Shown: positions 27,892 to 36,358 of the stretch, piece after piece
Position numbering within the stretch: the first letter of the stretch is position 1
Layout: every line of letters starts with the position of its first letter
Assembly: GCA_001657295.1 (NCBI GenBank)
Contig: LYSW01000015.1
Location: 1-53,001 of the forward strand
DNA: 53,001 nt
Direction: 5' to 3'
Source: Oceanicaulis sp. BBD 1991-10
Lineage (GTDB): Bacteria; Pseudomonadota; Alphaproteobacteria; Caulobacterales; Maricaulaceae
Program-made: the position numbers and the translations under genes
Notes under the pieces: generated by a model
The model's database searches: none
What the model was told of the DNA's origin: nothing
The model's input: the letters and a program-made list of their open reading frames with translations, nothing else

Positions 27892-28962
27892 CTAATCCTC
27901 ATCCCCGAAAATCGCCACCACCGGCTCGCCGCCGGCGACATAGCTGGCGCGATACATGCCCGGGGTGTTGAAGCTCCAGACCGGCTGACCATGGGCGAGC
28001 ATGACGACGCCGCCGTCCCCGCCGAGCGCGGTCAAGGCCTCCTGGATCACGCTGTCCGCCGCCTGCTGACCGGGATCGGGTTGATCTTCGGCGCCGCGGT
28101 CGAGCATCTCGAGCTCATGGCAGATGCGGGCGGAGACGTTGAGGCGGATGAAATACTCCCCCGTGCCGGTCGCCGACACGCCGCAAATCGGGGTGGCGTA
28201 GGTGCCCGCGCCGATGATCGGGCTGTCGCCCACCCGGCCCCAGCGCTTGGCGGTCGTACCGCCGGTCGACGTGCCGGCGACCAGCTCGCCGGCCTGGTCC
28301 AGCGCCACGACCCCGACCGTGCCGAAGGCGTGCTCGCGCTCCATCAGGTTCAAGGCGCCCTCCCGGATCGGCTCGGGCTCCGGCGCGCCTTCGGGCCGCG
28401 GCGGGACCGGAAGGCCCAGGCCGCGGACCCGGCGCTCCATGGAGGCCCAGCGCCGCTCGGTGAAAAAGAAGGCGGGGTCGACCTGCTCCAGGCCCTGATC
28501 CGCCGCGAAAATCTCCGCGCCCTCGCCCTGCAGCATGACATGGGGGCTGTCTTCCATGACCGCCCGCGCCAGGCTGATGGGATGACGCACCGTGGTCACG
28601 CCCGCCACCGCGCCGGCCTGAAGGTCGGAACCGCGCATGATCGAGGCGTCCAGTTCGTTGGCGCCGGCGCTGGTGAAGACCGCGCCGCGGCCGGCGTTGA
28701 ATTTCGGATCGTCCTCCAGCAGGCGGATGACGGCCTCGACCGCATCAATCGCCTCGCCGCCATCGGCGAGGATGTCGCCGCCGGCGCGGATCGCGGCGTC
28801 CAGCGCCTCGCGATAGGCCGCCTCGGTCTCGGCGTCCATATCGCCGCGCTCAATGACGCCTGCGCCCCCGTGAAGGACGATCGACCAGCTGGCCGCGTGA
28901 TCGTCGGCGACCGCCGGGGCGCTGACGGACAAGGCGGCGAAGGCGGCGGCGATACGCATCAT
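27892..28962 (-). CDS. Isoaspartyl peptidase / plant-type L-asparaginase, exported
   Basis: 356 residues from the ATG at 28962 (AGGGGAG seven bases upstream); the frame extends to 29067 without homology. A signal peptide precedes WSIVLHGGAGVIERGDM. Conserved features are NAGRGAVFTSAGANELDASIM and the autocleavage site, Thr in HAFGTVGVVALD, which becomes the N-terminal nucleophile of the small subunit. TSTGGTTAKRWGRVGDSPIIG forms the substrate site. It cleaves isoaspartyl dipeptides and asparagine in the periplasm. It is first of a likely two-gene unit with the four-helix protein. Confidence 0.9.
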   Translation of the reverse strand: MMRIAAAFAALSVSAPAVADDHAASWSIVLHGGAGVIERGDMDAETEAAYREALDAAIRAGGDILADGGEAIDAVEAVIRLLEDDPKFNAGRGAVFTSAGANELDASIMRGSDLQAGAVAGVTTVRHPISLARAVMEDSPHVMLQGEGAEIFAADQGLEQVDPAFFFTERRWASMERRVRGLGLPVPPRPEGAPEPEPIREGALNLMEREHAFGTVGVVALDQAGELVAGTSTGGTTAKRWGRVGDSPIIGAGTYATPICGVSATGTGEYFIRLNVSARICHELEMLDRGAEDQPDPGQQAADSVIQEALTALGGDGGVVMLAHGQPVWSFNTPGMYRASYVAGGEPVVAIFGDED

Positions 28963-29105
28963 ATCGGTTCTCCCCTGAAATGCTTGGCGCGAAGTCGAGC
29001 ATCCAAAGGCCCCGCGTGCAAGGCGCCGCCCCCGGGGCGCAAGCATGGCGGAGGCGTGTCGGTTCACGCTAAGCTTGCAGCATCTGTGTGGAGCGACGAA
29101 TCCAA

Positions 29106-29810
29106 ATGTCCGCCAATGTGCGTTTCCTGTGCGATCCGCTTCTTGAAGCGCGGATCTTAAAGCCTGAACCTGCGGGCCGGTTCACGCCGGACTGGTTTCG
29201 CAAGATGTCCCGGAGCATGGACATGCCCATGGCGGACGGTCTGCCGGGATTGACGGTGAAAGCCTGTCTGCCGGTCACCGACGCCTTCGCGGCGGGCTGG
29301 ACCATCCCGCTCTCCGCCGATCTGGAGCTGGAGATTTTTCCCAACGGCATGGTCCAGGTGCACGATGAGGGCGCGGCCGGATTCAAGCAGATCACCTCGC
29401 ATCATCCCGGCCAGGTCGGCGCGCCGGCTGCTCCGTTCGGCGCCGGCGTGACGCCTTTAAAGTGGATGAATCCCTGGCGGGTCGCCGCCCCTGACGGCGT
29501 GTCTTTGATGTACGGCCAGCCGCTCAATCATTTCCAGCTGCCATTCCTGAACTTCACAGGCATCGTCGACGCCGACCGTTTCGGGGCCAAAGTGAATGCG
29601 CCATTTGTCTGGACCGGCGGTGCCGGGCGCTTCACCCTGCCCCGGGGCCTGCCGATCATCCAGGTGGTTCCGCTATCGCGGCAGGCGCTCGCCCTGCCTG
29701 CGCAGATGCGCGCCTCCACGCCCGAGGAGACCGTGACGGAGCGCGCTCACACGCAAGAAAAACACACGGTGGAAAGCGTATACGCCCGCAAATACCGCGC
29801 GGCGAAATAG
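29106..29810 (+). CDS. Hypothetical protein, possibly DUF6065-like
   Basis: 234 residues from the ATG at 29106; a GTG at 29088 would add six. It is soluble and contains KACLPVTDAFAAGWTIPLSA and a Gly/Phe-rich second half ending in a basic tail. The middle recalls a family of bacterial and phage proteins of unknown function (DUF6065 or similar), but I am unsure of that match. It is divergent from the peptidase gene and convergent with the next operon, so it is a single-gene unit. Confidence 0.6.
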   Translation: MSANVRFLCDPLLEARILKPEPAGRFTPDWFRKMSRSMDMPMADGLPGLTVKACLPVTDAFAAGWTIPLSADLELEIFPNGMVQVHDEGAAGFKQITSHHPGQVGAPAAPFGAGVTPLKWMNPWRVAAPDGVSLMYGQPLNHFQLPFLNFTGIVDADRFGAKVNAPFVWTGGAGRFTLPRGLPIIQVVPLSRQALALPAQMRASTPEETVTERAHTQEKHTVESVYARKYRAAK

Positions 29811-29922
29811 CCGCGGCCGCCCGCCACCGCCGTCAGAGCGAAGCCGTTTCACCACGCTGGAAAATGTCCAGATCACTGGGCCGGCCGCAGCGCGGACGAA
29901 TCCGGCAGCCGCTGCGCGCGGC

Positions 29923-30498
29923 TCAGATATTGGCGATCGCCGCAGAGGCGACCGGCATCGTCGCGCGCATCCGTTCACGCAGCGCCGCGACCGCCACGCT
30001 GCGCTTGAGCCGGCGCGCGGTGTCGACGCAGAGCGCGCGCGATTCTTCAGCGCTCCATTCGCTCACATCAGCCCCGCCGATCGCTTCTTCGACGATGGAG
30101 AGACGGTGACCGCGATCCTCAGCGTCGAACAAGGTCGCCGTTAAGGATAACGGAGCGGAGAAACCAATAACGAATGCGCCGCTGTCCATTCCCGATTCAA
30201 GAACGCCGTCGAGATCGGGGTGAGCGAAGGCGGAGACGCCGGCGCGGCGCAAGAGAACCTCGCCGGGCCGCGGTTCGCAGCCCTTTATGGGTTGAGTGAG
30301 ACCATGTCCGGCGATCAACGGCCCGCCCTGGTGAAGCTGGGCGTGAACCACCGACCATCCGGCCCGGCGCGCGTCCTCGATCAGGTCTCTGCAAAGCCCG
30401 CTGATCGCTTCTGCATCGGGGTCAGCAAAGGGCCGGCCAGGCGCGACAAATTCCATCTGAAGATCAAGGCACAGCAGCACCGGTGTATCTAAAAGCAT
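29923..30498 (-). CDS. Isochorismatase-fold protein with the catalytic Cys replaced
   Basis: 191 residues with the cysteine-hydrolase (isochorismatase/nicotinamidase) fold: LLCLDLQMEF with the conserved Asp12, WSVVHAQLHQGG, and VSAF. The usual catalytic Lys position reads LLRR (Arg84-Arg85). The usual G-x-T-x-x-C-V loop reads GFSAPLSLTAT, placing Ser118 where the nucleophilic Cys should be. It is therefore likely a non-hydrolysing or altered relative. It is the last gene of a three-gene leftward unit with two acetyltransferase-like genes, 17 bases after the preceding stop. Confidence 0.8.
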   Translation of the reverse strand: MLLDTPVLLCLDLQMEFVAPGRPFADPDAEAISGLCRDLIEDARRAGWSVVHAQLHQGGPLIAGHGLTQPIKGCEPRPGEVLLRRAGVSAFAHPDLDGVLESGMDSGAFVIGFSAPLSLTATLFDAEDRGHRLSIVEEAIGGADVSEWSAEESRALCVDTARRLKRSVAVAALRERMRATMPVASAAIANI

Positions 30499-30515
30499 GG
30501 CTCAGTCCCCTAGGT

Positions 30516-31145
30516 TCAGTCGGCCGGCTCAACCTCCGGCTCTTCGCGTTCGTCAAATTGTGTCGGAGAGGCCCCGCGTCGTACGGAGCGATCCAATGGT
30601 CCCGGCCGGTCCCAGTCCCCCTCGGGACGGTCGAGGACGAGCGGATCCGTCTCATCGGTCAGTGCATCAGGATGCGGTTCAAATCGCGCCTCCATCTCCG
30701 CATAGGCCCGGTCGGAAAACACGAACTCGCCGCGATCGACCCGATGAATGAAGCCATAGCGCTTCCAGTAGGGGACCAAGTGCGCCTGCACCTGACCGAT
30801 ATAACGTGTGTAACCTTTGCGGCGAATGATCTCGGTCGCGGTCTTCATCAAGGCACGCGATGCTCGGCCGGACCGGTGATGCTTCCGCACGCAAACTCGC
30901 TCTACTTTGGCGAAATCATTGAACCAGCGCAACCGCAAACAGCCCAGCGGTTCGCCGTCGGCTTCTGCGATCAAATGCGTGGCGCCTGCGAGGTCATTGC
31001 CGTCGAATTCCTCGTCATACGGACAGTCCTGTTCGCTCATATACACAAGCGCGCGCACCACCGATATGCGCTGAAGATCGTCCAGGCTGCGAGCAACTCG
31101 AACCTCAACCGGCGGCTCGAATTCCTCCAAATTCGTCCCATCCAT
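30516..31145 (-). CDS. GNAT-family N-acetyltransferase
   Basis: 209 residues from the ATG at 31145, with AAGGGG seven bases upstream. GEPLGCLRLRWFNDFAKVERVCVRKHHR leads to the acetyl-CoA pyrophosphate loop region (HRSGRASRALMKTATEIIRR), followed by YIGQVQAHLVPYWKRYGF. The C-terminal 45 residues are acidic and low in complexity. The start lies inside the previous gene (41-base overlap), so translation is coupled. The substrate is unknown. Confidence 0.8.
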   Translation of the reverse strand: MDGTNLEEFEPPVEVRVARSLDDLQRISVVRALVYMSEQDCPYDEEFDGNDLAGATHLIAEADGEPLGCLRLRWFNDFAKVERVCVRKHHRSGRASRALMKTATEIIRRKGYTRYIGQVQAHLVPYWKRYGFIHRVDRGEFVFSDRAYAEMEARFEPHPDALTDETDPLVLDRPEGDWDRPGPLDRSVRRGASPTQFDEREEPEVEPAD

Positions 31146-31749
31146 CACTATTCCCCTTGGAGGCATTCTCGTTAATCGTCCGCGGCTGGGCGGGCACCCA
31201 TCCCAACCAGGCCGCTCCAGCGCCCGGCGCATCCAGGGCGGCGGTCATCATTCGTCCTTCCCGGCTGACGGGGCGGGCGAACAGGGCGATGTCGGGAAAG
31301 GCTTTGCGCCTGGCCTCGGTCACGGCGCGCACGACGGCGCGCTTGGTGTCGGCCTCCCGGCCCGCCAGGCACCACACATAAATCGCAGCCGCGGACTCGG
31401 TTTCAGCAGCCAGATGCTCAAGGTCCGGATCTTCGGGCGTGAACCGCCCATACATCAAGGCGCGGAAGCCCGCATCATTGAGATATAGCAGGGCGATGAA
31501 GCCTTCTGGGGCGCCTGATTCGTCGCGGCGCAGGAAGAAGCAGCGCCTTGTTTTCAGCTCGCAAGCCTGTACGACTTCAGCTTTCACCAACCCTCCGCCG
31601 AGCGCGTCCTCGCCAAAGGTCAGCGCATCGGCTATGTCCGCCAATCCATCAGCCGGGAAAAACTTTCGGCGCGCAAAGACCGACCGCAAGGTGAGCGTCT
31701 GTCGGGCATCCGGACCAACAGGCTCGCCGTAGGGTTCGTTCTTGTTCAT
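31105..31749 (-). CDS. Unknown 214-aa protein, first gene of the acetyltransferase unit
   Basis: 214 residues from the ATG at 31749, with GAGGTGA immediately upstream. RRCFFLRRDESGAPEGFIALLYLNDAG resembles a GNAT-type strand-turn-strand, but the acetyl-CoA loop is not recognisable. The C-terminal part (TKRAVVRAVTEARRKAF) is helical and basic. I do not recognise the family. It precedes a GNAT enzyme and an isochorismatase-fold protein and is divergent from a LysR regulator, which may control the unit. Confidence 0.65.
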   Translation of the reverse strand: MNKNEPYGEPVGPDARQTLTLRSVFARRKFFPADGLADIADALTFGEDALGGGLVKAEVVQACELKTRRCFFLRRDESGAPEGFIALLYLNDAGFRALMYGRFTPEDPDLEHLAAETESAAAIYVWCLAGREADTKRAVVRAVTEARRKAFPDIALFARPVSREGRMMTAALDAPGAGAAWLGWVPAQPRTINENASKGNSDGWDEFGGIRAAG

Positions 31750-31882
31750 AATCACCTCACGCAACGGTAAGACTTTGTTTACGTTTTGGGCCGGTCGAGC
31801 GCCTCTTCGATGTTGGAATGGCCCCTATTCAGGTTTGAAAACCAATCTGTGGACCCATTGAGCTGATCGACGAGCACCCCTG

Positions 31883-32869
31883 ATGCCGGCCAAGACCCAA
31901 ATGTTCGACTGGGACGATCTGAAAATATTCCATGCGCTGGTCTCGACCGGTTCAATGAGCGCGGCTGCACGCAAACTCGGGATCGGCCAACCGACTGTCA
32001 GCCGTCGGCTGGAGCAGCTGGAAGGCCGCATCGGCGCGCGCTTGGTGACCCGTGGCGCTGACGGGGTTGAGCTCACCGATATCGGCGAACGAATCTGGAC
32101 CCAGGTTCAGATCATGCAGTCCACTGCAAGCGACATAGAGCGAGTCGCCCATCAGGCCGACCGTTCCGATTCAGGAACCGTCCGCGTGTCCGCGCCGGAG
32201 GGCGTGGCGGGCTTCTGGATGGCGCGCAGCCTGTCCAGCTTCGTCGAGGCCAATCCCCGCATCAATGTCGAGCTGTCGACACGCGTCGAGGGCGAAGCCG
32301 CCTATGAACAGGCCGACATCATCCTTCAGATGAATGAATCCAAGCGGATGAGCCATGTGGCGACCGAGTTGGCGACGCTGCACTACGTGCCCTTCGCCGC
32401 CAAGCGCTATCTGGAGACCTATGGCGCGCCCCAGGGGCTGGCCGATGTGATCAATCACCGCGTCGGCGATCTGGTCAGCTATCGCCAGCAGCAATCGCAC
32501 TGGCCCAAGGAGGCCAGCGCCATCAAGCAGATGATGAAGCCGACTTTGACCACGGACAGCTCAACCACGCTGTCTGAGTCGGTCAAATCCGGTTCGGTGA
32601 TCGCCATGCTGCCGACCTATGCCGCGCAGCTCGAGCCCGATCTGGTCCATCTGGACATGGAGCTGAGCGTGCCGATCACGCTTTGGATGGTCTACCACCC
32701 CGATCACCGGCGCGTGACGCGCGTGCGCAAGATGATCGACTGGCTGCGCGAATTGTTCGACGCCGCGCAATATCCCTGGTTCCGCAAGGATTTCATCGCG
32801 CCGGCTGAATTCGGCGATACGGAGACGGTCCACATCCGCGGCGAACGGCCCAAGCCCAAACCGATTTGA
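31883..32869 (+). CDS. LysR-family transcriptional regulator
   Basis: 328 residues. The N-terminal winged helix-turn-helix reads DWDDLKIFHALVSTGSMSAA followed by ARKLGIGQPTVSRRLEQLEG. The C-terminal half matches the substrate-binding effector domain (VSAPEGVAGFWMARSL). It is divergent from the acetyltransferase/isochorismatase unit across about 130 bases, the usual arrangement for a LysR protein and its target. A dgcR-like role for the D-glutamate genes 3.5 kb away is possible but less direct. Confidence 0.9.
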   Translation: MPAKTQMFDWDDLKIFHALVSTGSMSAAARKLGIGQPTVSRRLEQLEGRIGARLVTRGADGVELTDIGERIWTQVQIMQSTASDIERVAHQADRSDSGTVRVSAPEGVAGFWMARSLSSFVEANPRINVELSTRVEGEAAYEQADIILQMNESKRMSHVATELATLHYVPFAAKRYLETYGAPQGLADVINHRVGDLVSYRQQQSHWPKEASAIKQMMKPTLTTDSSTTLSESVKSGSVIAMLPTYAAQLEPDLVHLDMELSVPITLWMVYHPDHRRVTRVRKMIDWLRELFDAAQYPWFRKDFIAPAEFGDTETVHIRGERPKPKPI

Positions 32870-32890
32870 GCGCCGGAGCGCCGGCCGAGA

Positions 32891-33865
32891 TCAGGGCGTC
32901 AGAACCACCTTGCCCTTCACCCGGCGGTTCAACAGATCTTCAAAGGCTTTGGCGTAATCCTCCAGCGGGTAGGCCGCGCTGACCTGCGGCTTGATCTTGC
33001 CGGCGACGTAGAAGTCGAACAGCTCTTTGATGTTCTGGGCGTTGGCGCGCGGATTGCGCCCCACCCAGGCGCCCCAGAACACGCCCTGGATATTGCGGCT
33101 GTTCAAGAGCGCCAGGTTGAGCGGGATTTTCGGGATCGGACCGGAGGCGAAGCCGATCACCAGATAGCGCGCATCCCAGCCCGAGGCGCGAAGCGCCGGT
33201 TCGGACAGATCACCGCCGACCGGATCATAGACCACGTCGACGCCCTTGCCGCCGGTCAACTCCTTCACCCGGGCCTTCAGGTCCTCTTTGGAATAATCGA
33301 CGATTTCATCCGCGCCGTTTTCCTTTGCAAACGCAAGCTTCTCCGGGTTCGACGCCGCGGCGATGACTTTAGCGCCCATGGCCTTGGCGAGCTGGACGGC
33401 GGCGACGCCGACCCCGCCGGCGGCGCCGAGCACCAGAACGGTTTCGCCTTCTTTCAGCTGCGCGCGGTCTTTCAGGCCGTGATAGCTGGTGCCGTAAATC
33501 GTGGTGAGCGCGGCGCCCTCTTCAAAGCTCATGGCGTCCGGCATGGGCACGAGCTGGCTGAAATGGGCGGGCACCTTCTCCGCGAACGCGCCCAGCATCG
33601 TCGCGACAATGACCCGGTCGCCCGCCTTGACGCCCTGGACGCCCTCGCCCAGCGCGCTGACGACGCCGGCCGCCTCCATGCCCGGCACGAAGGGCGTTTC
33701 CGGCTTCATCTGATACTTGCCTTCAACCAGGAGGATGTCGGGAAAGTTCACGCCGGCGGCTTTCACATCGACCATGACGAAACCTTCGCCGACCGGCGGC
33801 TCGGGCACGTCTTCCACCTGAAGCTGGTCATAAGGGGCGAAGTCCTGGCAAACGAGCGCGCGCAT
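32891..33865 (-). CDS. NADPH:quinone oxidoreductase family protein
   Basis: 324 residues from the ATG at 33865, with GGAGAGACTTC before it; the open frame to 34084 is not homologous. It begins MRALVCQDFAPYDQLQVEDV. GVNFPDILLVEGKYQ, PFVPGMEAAGVV, the coenzyme loop LGAAGGVGVAAVQLAKAMGA and YDPVGGDL are typical of the zinc-independent quinone oxidoreductases. It probably reduces quinones or acts in acyl-CoA metabolism as relatives do. It is convergent with the LysR gene and stands alone. Confidence 0.88.
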   Translation of the reverse strand: MRALVCQDFAPYDQLQVEDVPEPPVGEGFVMVDVKAAGVNFPDILLVEGKYQMKPETPFVPGMEAAGVVSALGEGVQGVKAGDRVIVATMLGAFAEKVPAHFSQLVPMPDAMSFEEGAALTTIYGTSYHGLKDRAQLKEGETVLVLGAAGGVGVAAVQLAKAMGAKVIAAASNPEKLAFAKENGADEIVDYSKEDLKARVKELTGGKGVDVVYDPVGGDLSEPALRASGWDARYLVIGFASGPIPKIPLNLALLNSRNIQGVFWGAWVGRNPRANAQNIKELFDFYVAGKIKPQVSAAYPLEDYAKAFEDLLNRRVKGKVVLTP

Positions 33866-34195
33866 GAAGTCTCTCCGGCTAGATCCGGGCCAGACCCTAG
33901 CGCGGGCGGGGAGTGACGCAAGCCAGCGCGCCGCTCGAATCTGATGGGGGCGGCGCTCGGTCCGCCGCTTCGGGCGGCAGGCATCGACCCGGACGGCGCA
34001 GCGGTCGCCGAATTCCGGGATGTGCGCCGCGCGGCCGGCTCGGCCCCGCGGCCTTCGCGCTATAGCGACGGGCGAAGCCCGCAAAACCGATGCTGAACCG
34101 GCGATGTTTGGGCCGGGCGTGCGAACATGCGTAGAGTAAGCACATTGATTCCAGCGCCGTCTCGCGGCGCGGAGACTGTTTTAAAGACCTGACCC
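33866..34195. other. 330-base divergent intergenic region between the oxidoreductase and the TetR gene
   Basis: No gene is supported. Just before the TetR start, GTCTC and GAGAC form an inverted repeat around 8 bases (about 34159-34176). This could be an autoregulatory site, but it is short and GC-rich. Nothing else stands out. Confidence 0.4.
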
Positions 34196-34816
34196 ATGCC
34201 CTCAGCCGCCGCCGAAAATCGACCGACCATTGATCGCAAGACCGAGCTCCTCGGCATTCTGGCGCGGACCGCGATTGCCGAGCGCTCCGCGCCGGTAAGC
34301 CTGCGCCAGTTTGCGATCCGCGCCGGCGTCTCCGAACCGACGCTGCGGCATTATTTCAAAGATCGCCAGGGCGTGGTGATCGCCATTATCGGCTTCTTCG
34401 CCGACGGCGCGCGCGATTGGCTGGCCCGCAGCGCCGAACCGTCGAAAACCATCGCCGAGGCGGTGGCCGGCTATGCCGACCTGGCCATGGAGGGCTCGGA
34501 CACCGACATTTTCGCTCAAGCCCACGCCTTCGCCCTGGTGGAATCCATCCATGACCGGGTGGTGGCGCGCGCCTATCTGGACACCATTATCGAACCCTCG
34601 CTGAAGGCGATCGAAGCCCGGCTCGCACCGGCGCTCGACCCAGAAGGCGAGACGCCCGAGCGGGTCCGCCACGCCGCGCTCAATCTTTATGCGTCCGTCC
34701 TGATCGCCGTCGTGCACCAACGTCTGCTGCGCGGCGCCGAAGCCCGCCCGCTGGATATGGGCCGCTTCTTCTCCGATCTCACCGGCCTGTTCACCCAGGG
34801 ACTGGAAAAACCCTGA
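34196..34816 (+). CDS. TetR/AcrR-family transcriptional regulator
   Basis: 206 residues. The N-terminal helix-turn-helix runs from about 20 to 65 (LLGILARTAIAERSAPVSL, then FAIRAGVSEPTLRHYFKDRQ). The C-terminal ligand domain is variable. The target is unknown: neighbours are the divergent quinone oxidoreductase and a small membrane protein. The TetR-like operator at 13674 is 20 kb away, so a link would be speculative. The ribosome site is weak. Confidence 0.88.
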   Translation: MPSAAAENRPTIDRKTELLGILARTAIAERSAPVSLRQFAIRAGVSEPTLRHYFKDRQGVVIAIIGFFADGARDWLARSAEPSKTIAEAVAGYADLAMEGSDTDIFAQAHAFALVESIHDRVVARAYLDTIIEPSLKAIEARLAPALDPEGETPERVRHAALNLYASVLIAVVHQRLLRGAEARPLDMGRFFSDLTGLFTQGLEKP

Positions 34817-34922
34817 TCGCCTCGACGCCGGCCGGGTGGCCGGGCATGCTGCCGGAATGAGGGATGGCCGGCCCGTGTGACGCCGTTTCGGGATGGCGAA
34901 TGCGGCCTTGAGGGAAGACGTC

Positions 34923-35237
34923 ATGGACCCCGAGTTATTCGCCCAAGTGCTCGATACGCCGGGCCTGCCTATCTGGGTGACCATCATGAGCTGGGTCTTC
35001 GCCTTCGGCTGGATTTTCGCTTTCGTGAGGCTTTTGCAGGGCGGGTTTCGCGATTTGACGGAGGTCTCCCGGTCGCCTTACGCCACTGCGCGCGAGCGCT
35101 GGCGGGCCCGCAGCGCCATGCCGATCCGCCTGGCGCTTCTGGTCTTCGCCTCCGGCGTCGGCGCAGCGGGCGTCGCGATCGGCCTCTTCATCCAAGGCGC
35201 CATCCTGATCTTTCTCTATCAGCAGGTCTTCGCCTGA
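34923..35237 (+). CDS. Small two-helix membrane protein
   Basis: 104 residues from the ATG at 34923 (GAGGGA upstream); an ATG at 34893 has no ribosome site. Two hydrophobic helices are visible (about 15-35 and 69-95), separated by a basic loop with YATARERWRARSAMPIRL. No family is recognised. Confidence 0.6.
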   Translation: MDPELFAQVLDTPGLPIWVTIMSWVFAFGWIFAFVRLLQGGFRDLTEVSRSPYATARERWRARSAMPIRLALLVFASGVGAAGVAIGLFIQGAILIFLYQQVFA

Positions 35238-35386
35238 ACCGGCGCCCGCATTGGATCTGAAGACAGGTGCCTGCGGACCAAACCATTGAATTATTTACCA
35301 CCTTCGAACACACAGAGTGCCTCCCAAGACGGTTCAAGACGGTCACGCGCGCTGTTTTGCGGGACAGAGCCGAAGACCTGACGCCC

Positions 35387-36358
35387 CTATCCCCACAGCG
35401 CCGGGTCTGGCGGCGACACGCGCCCCGCCTCGTAGCGCAAGCCCGGCGCGCGGTCCTTCGCCAACAAGAGCGGGCCGTCAATGTCCACGAAGCGGCACAT
35501 CTGGGCGATGACAAAGGCGGGCGCCATCGACAATGACGTGCCCGCCATACAGCCGACCATCAGCTCATAGCCCTTCGCTTGCGCCGCCTCAGCCAGCGCC
35601 AGCGCGCCGGTCAGGCCGCCCGTCTTGTCCAGCTTGATATTGATCACCGAATACGCCGACGGCAGGGCGTCCAGATCGGCCGTCGTCTGGCAGCTTTCAT
35701 CCGCACCGATGGGCAGCGGGCCGTCATAGCCCTCCAGCGCGCCATCGTTTCCGGCGGGCAAGGGCTGTTCGATCATCGCGACGCCCAGCCGCGCCAGCTC
35801 CGGCGCGGCGGCGGTCAGGATCTCCATGGTCCAGGACTGGTTGGCGTCGACGATCAGCGCGGCGTCCGGGCGCGCGGCGCGTACAGCGGCGATGCGTTCC
35901 ACCGGCATGTCCGCGTCGAGCTTGATCTTCAAGGCGGGCGACGGACCGGTCGCCGCTTCCGCCGCCATCACCTCCGGCGCGTCGAGCGAGACGGTGTAGA
36001 CCGTCTGGACCGGCTTCGGGCTCAGACCCAAGCGCTCCCAGATCGTCTGGCCCGCACGCTTGCAGTCCAGATCCCACAGCGCGCAGTCGAGCGCATTGCG
36101 CGCGCCGCCCGCCGGCAAAAGCGCCGGAAGCGCGGCGCGATCCAGCCCGGCTTCGACTTCGGCGCGGACCCGCTCAAGATCGGCCAGCAGCGTGTCCTGG
36201 GTCTCGCCCCGATAACTGACCCCGATCCCTTCGCCCTGACCGGCGACGCCGCCGGCCTCCAGCCTCACATGAACCAGCGGCAGCTCCGTGCGGACGGCGT
36301 AGGCGATCTTGAACGGCTTGGCGTAGGCCCAGGTCTGCGGGGTCACCGTCAACTTCAT
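35387..36358 (-). CDS. dgcA: N-acetyl-D-glutamate racemase (dipeptide epimerase-like), DgcA
   Basis: 323 residues of the enolase superfamily. Catalytic residues are visible: the K-x-K pair Lys144 and Lys146 in LKIKLDAD, metal ligands Asp171 (VDANQSW), Glu197 (IEQPL) and Asp220 (GADES), and Lys242 in NIKLDKTGG. Relatives are annotated as L-Ala-D/L-Glu epimerases. The coupled partner dgcN (ATGA overlap, 36355-36358) points to the D-glutamate pathway, in which N-acetyl-D-Glu is racemised to N-acetyl-L-Glu. Confidence 0.88.
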   Translation of the reverse strand: MKLTVTPQTWAYAKPFKIAYAVRTELPLVHVRLEAGGVAGQGEGIGVSYRGETQDTLLADLERVRAEVEAGLDRAALPALLPAGGARNALDCALWDLDCKRAGQTIWERLGLSPKPVQTVYTVSLDAPEVMAAEAATGPSPALKIKLDADMPVERIAAVRAARPDAALIVDANQSWTMEILTAAAPELARLGVAMIEQPLPAGNDGALEGYDGPLPIGADESCQTTADLDALPSAYSVINIKLDKTGGLTGALALAEAAQAKGYELMVGCMAGTSLSMAPAFVIAQMCRFVDIDGPLLLAKDRAPGLRYEAGRVSPPDPALWG

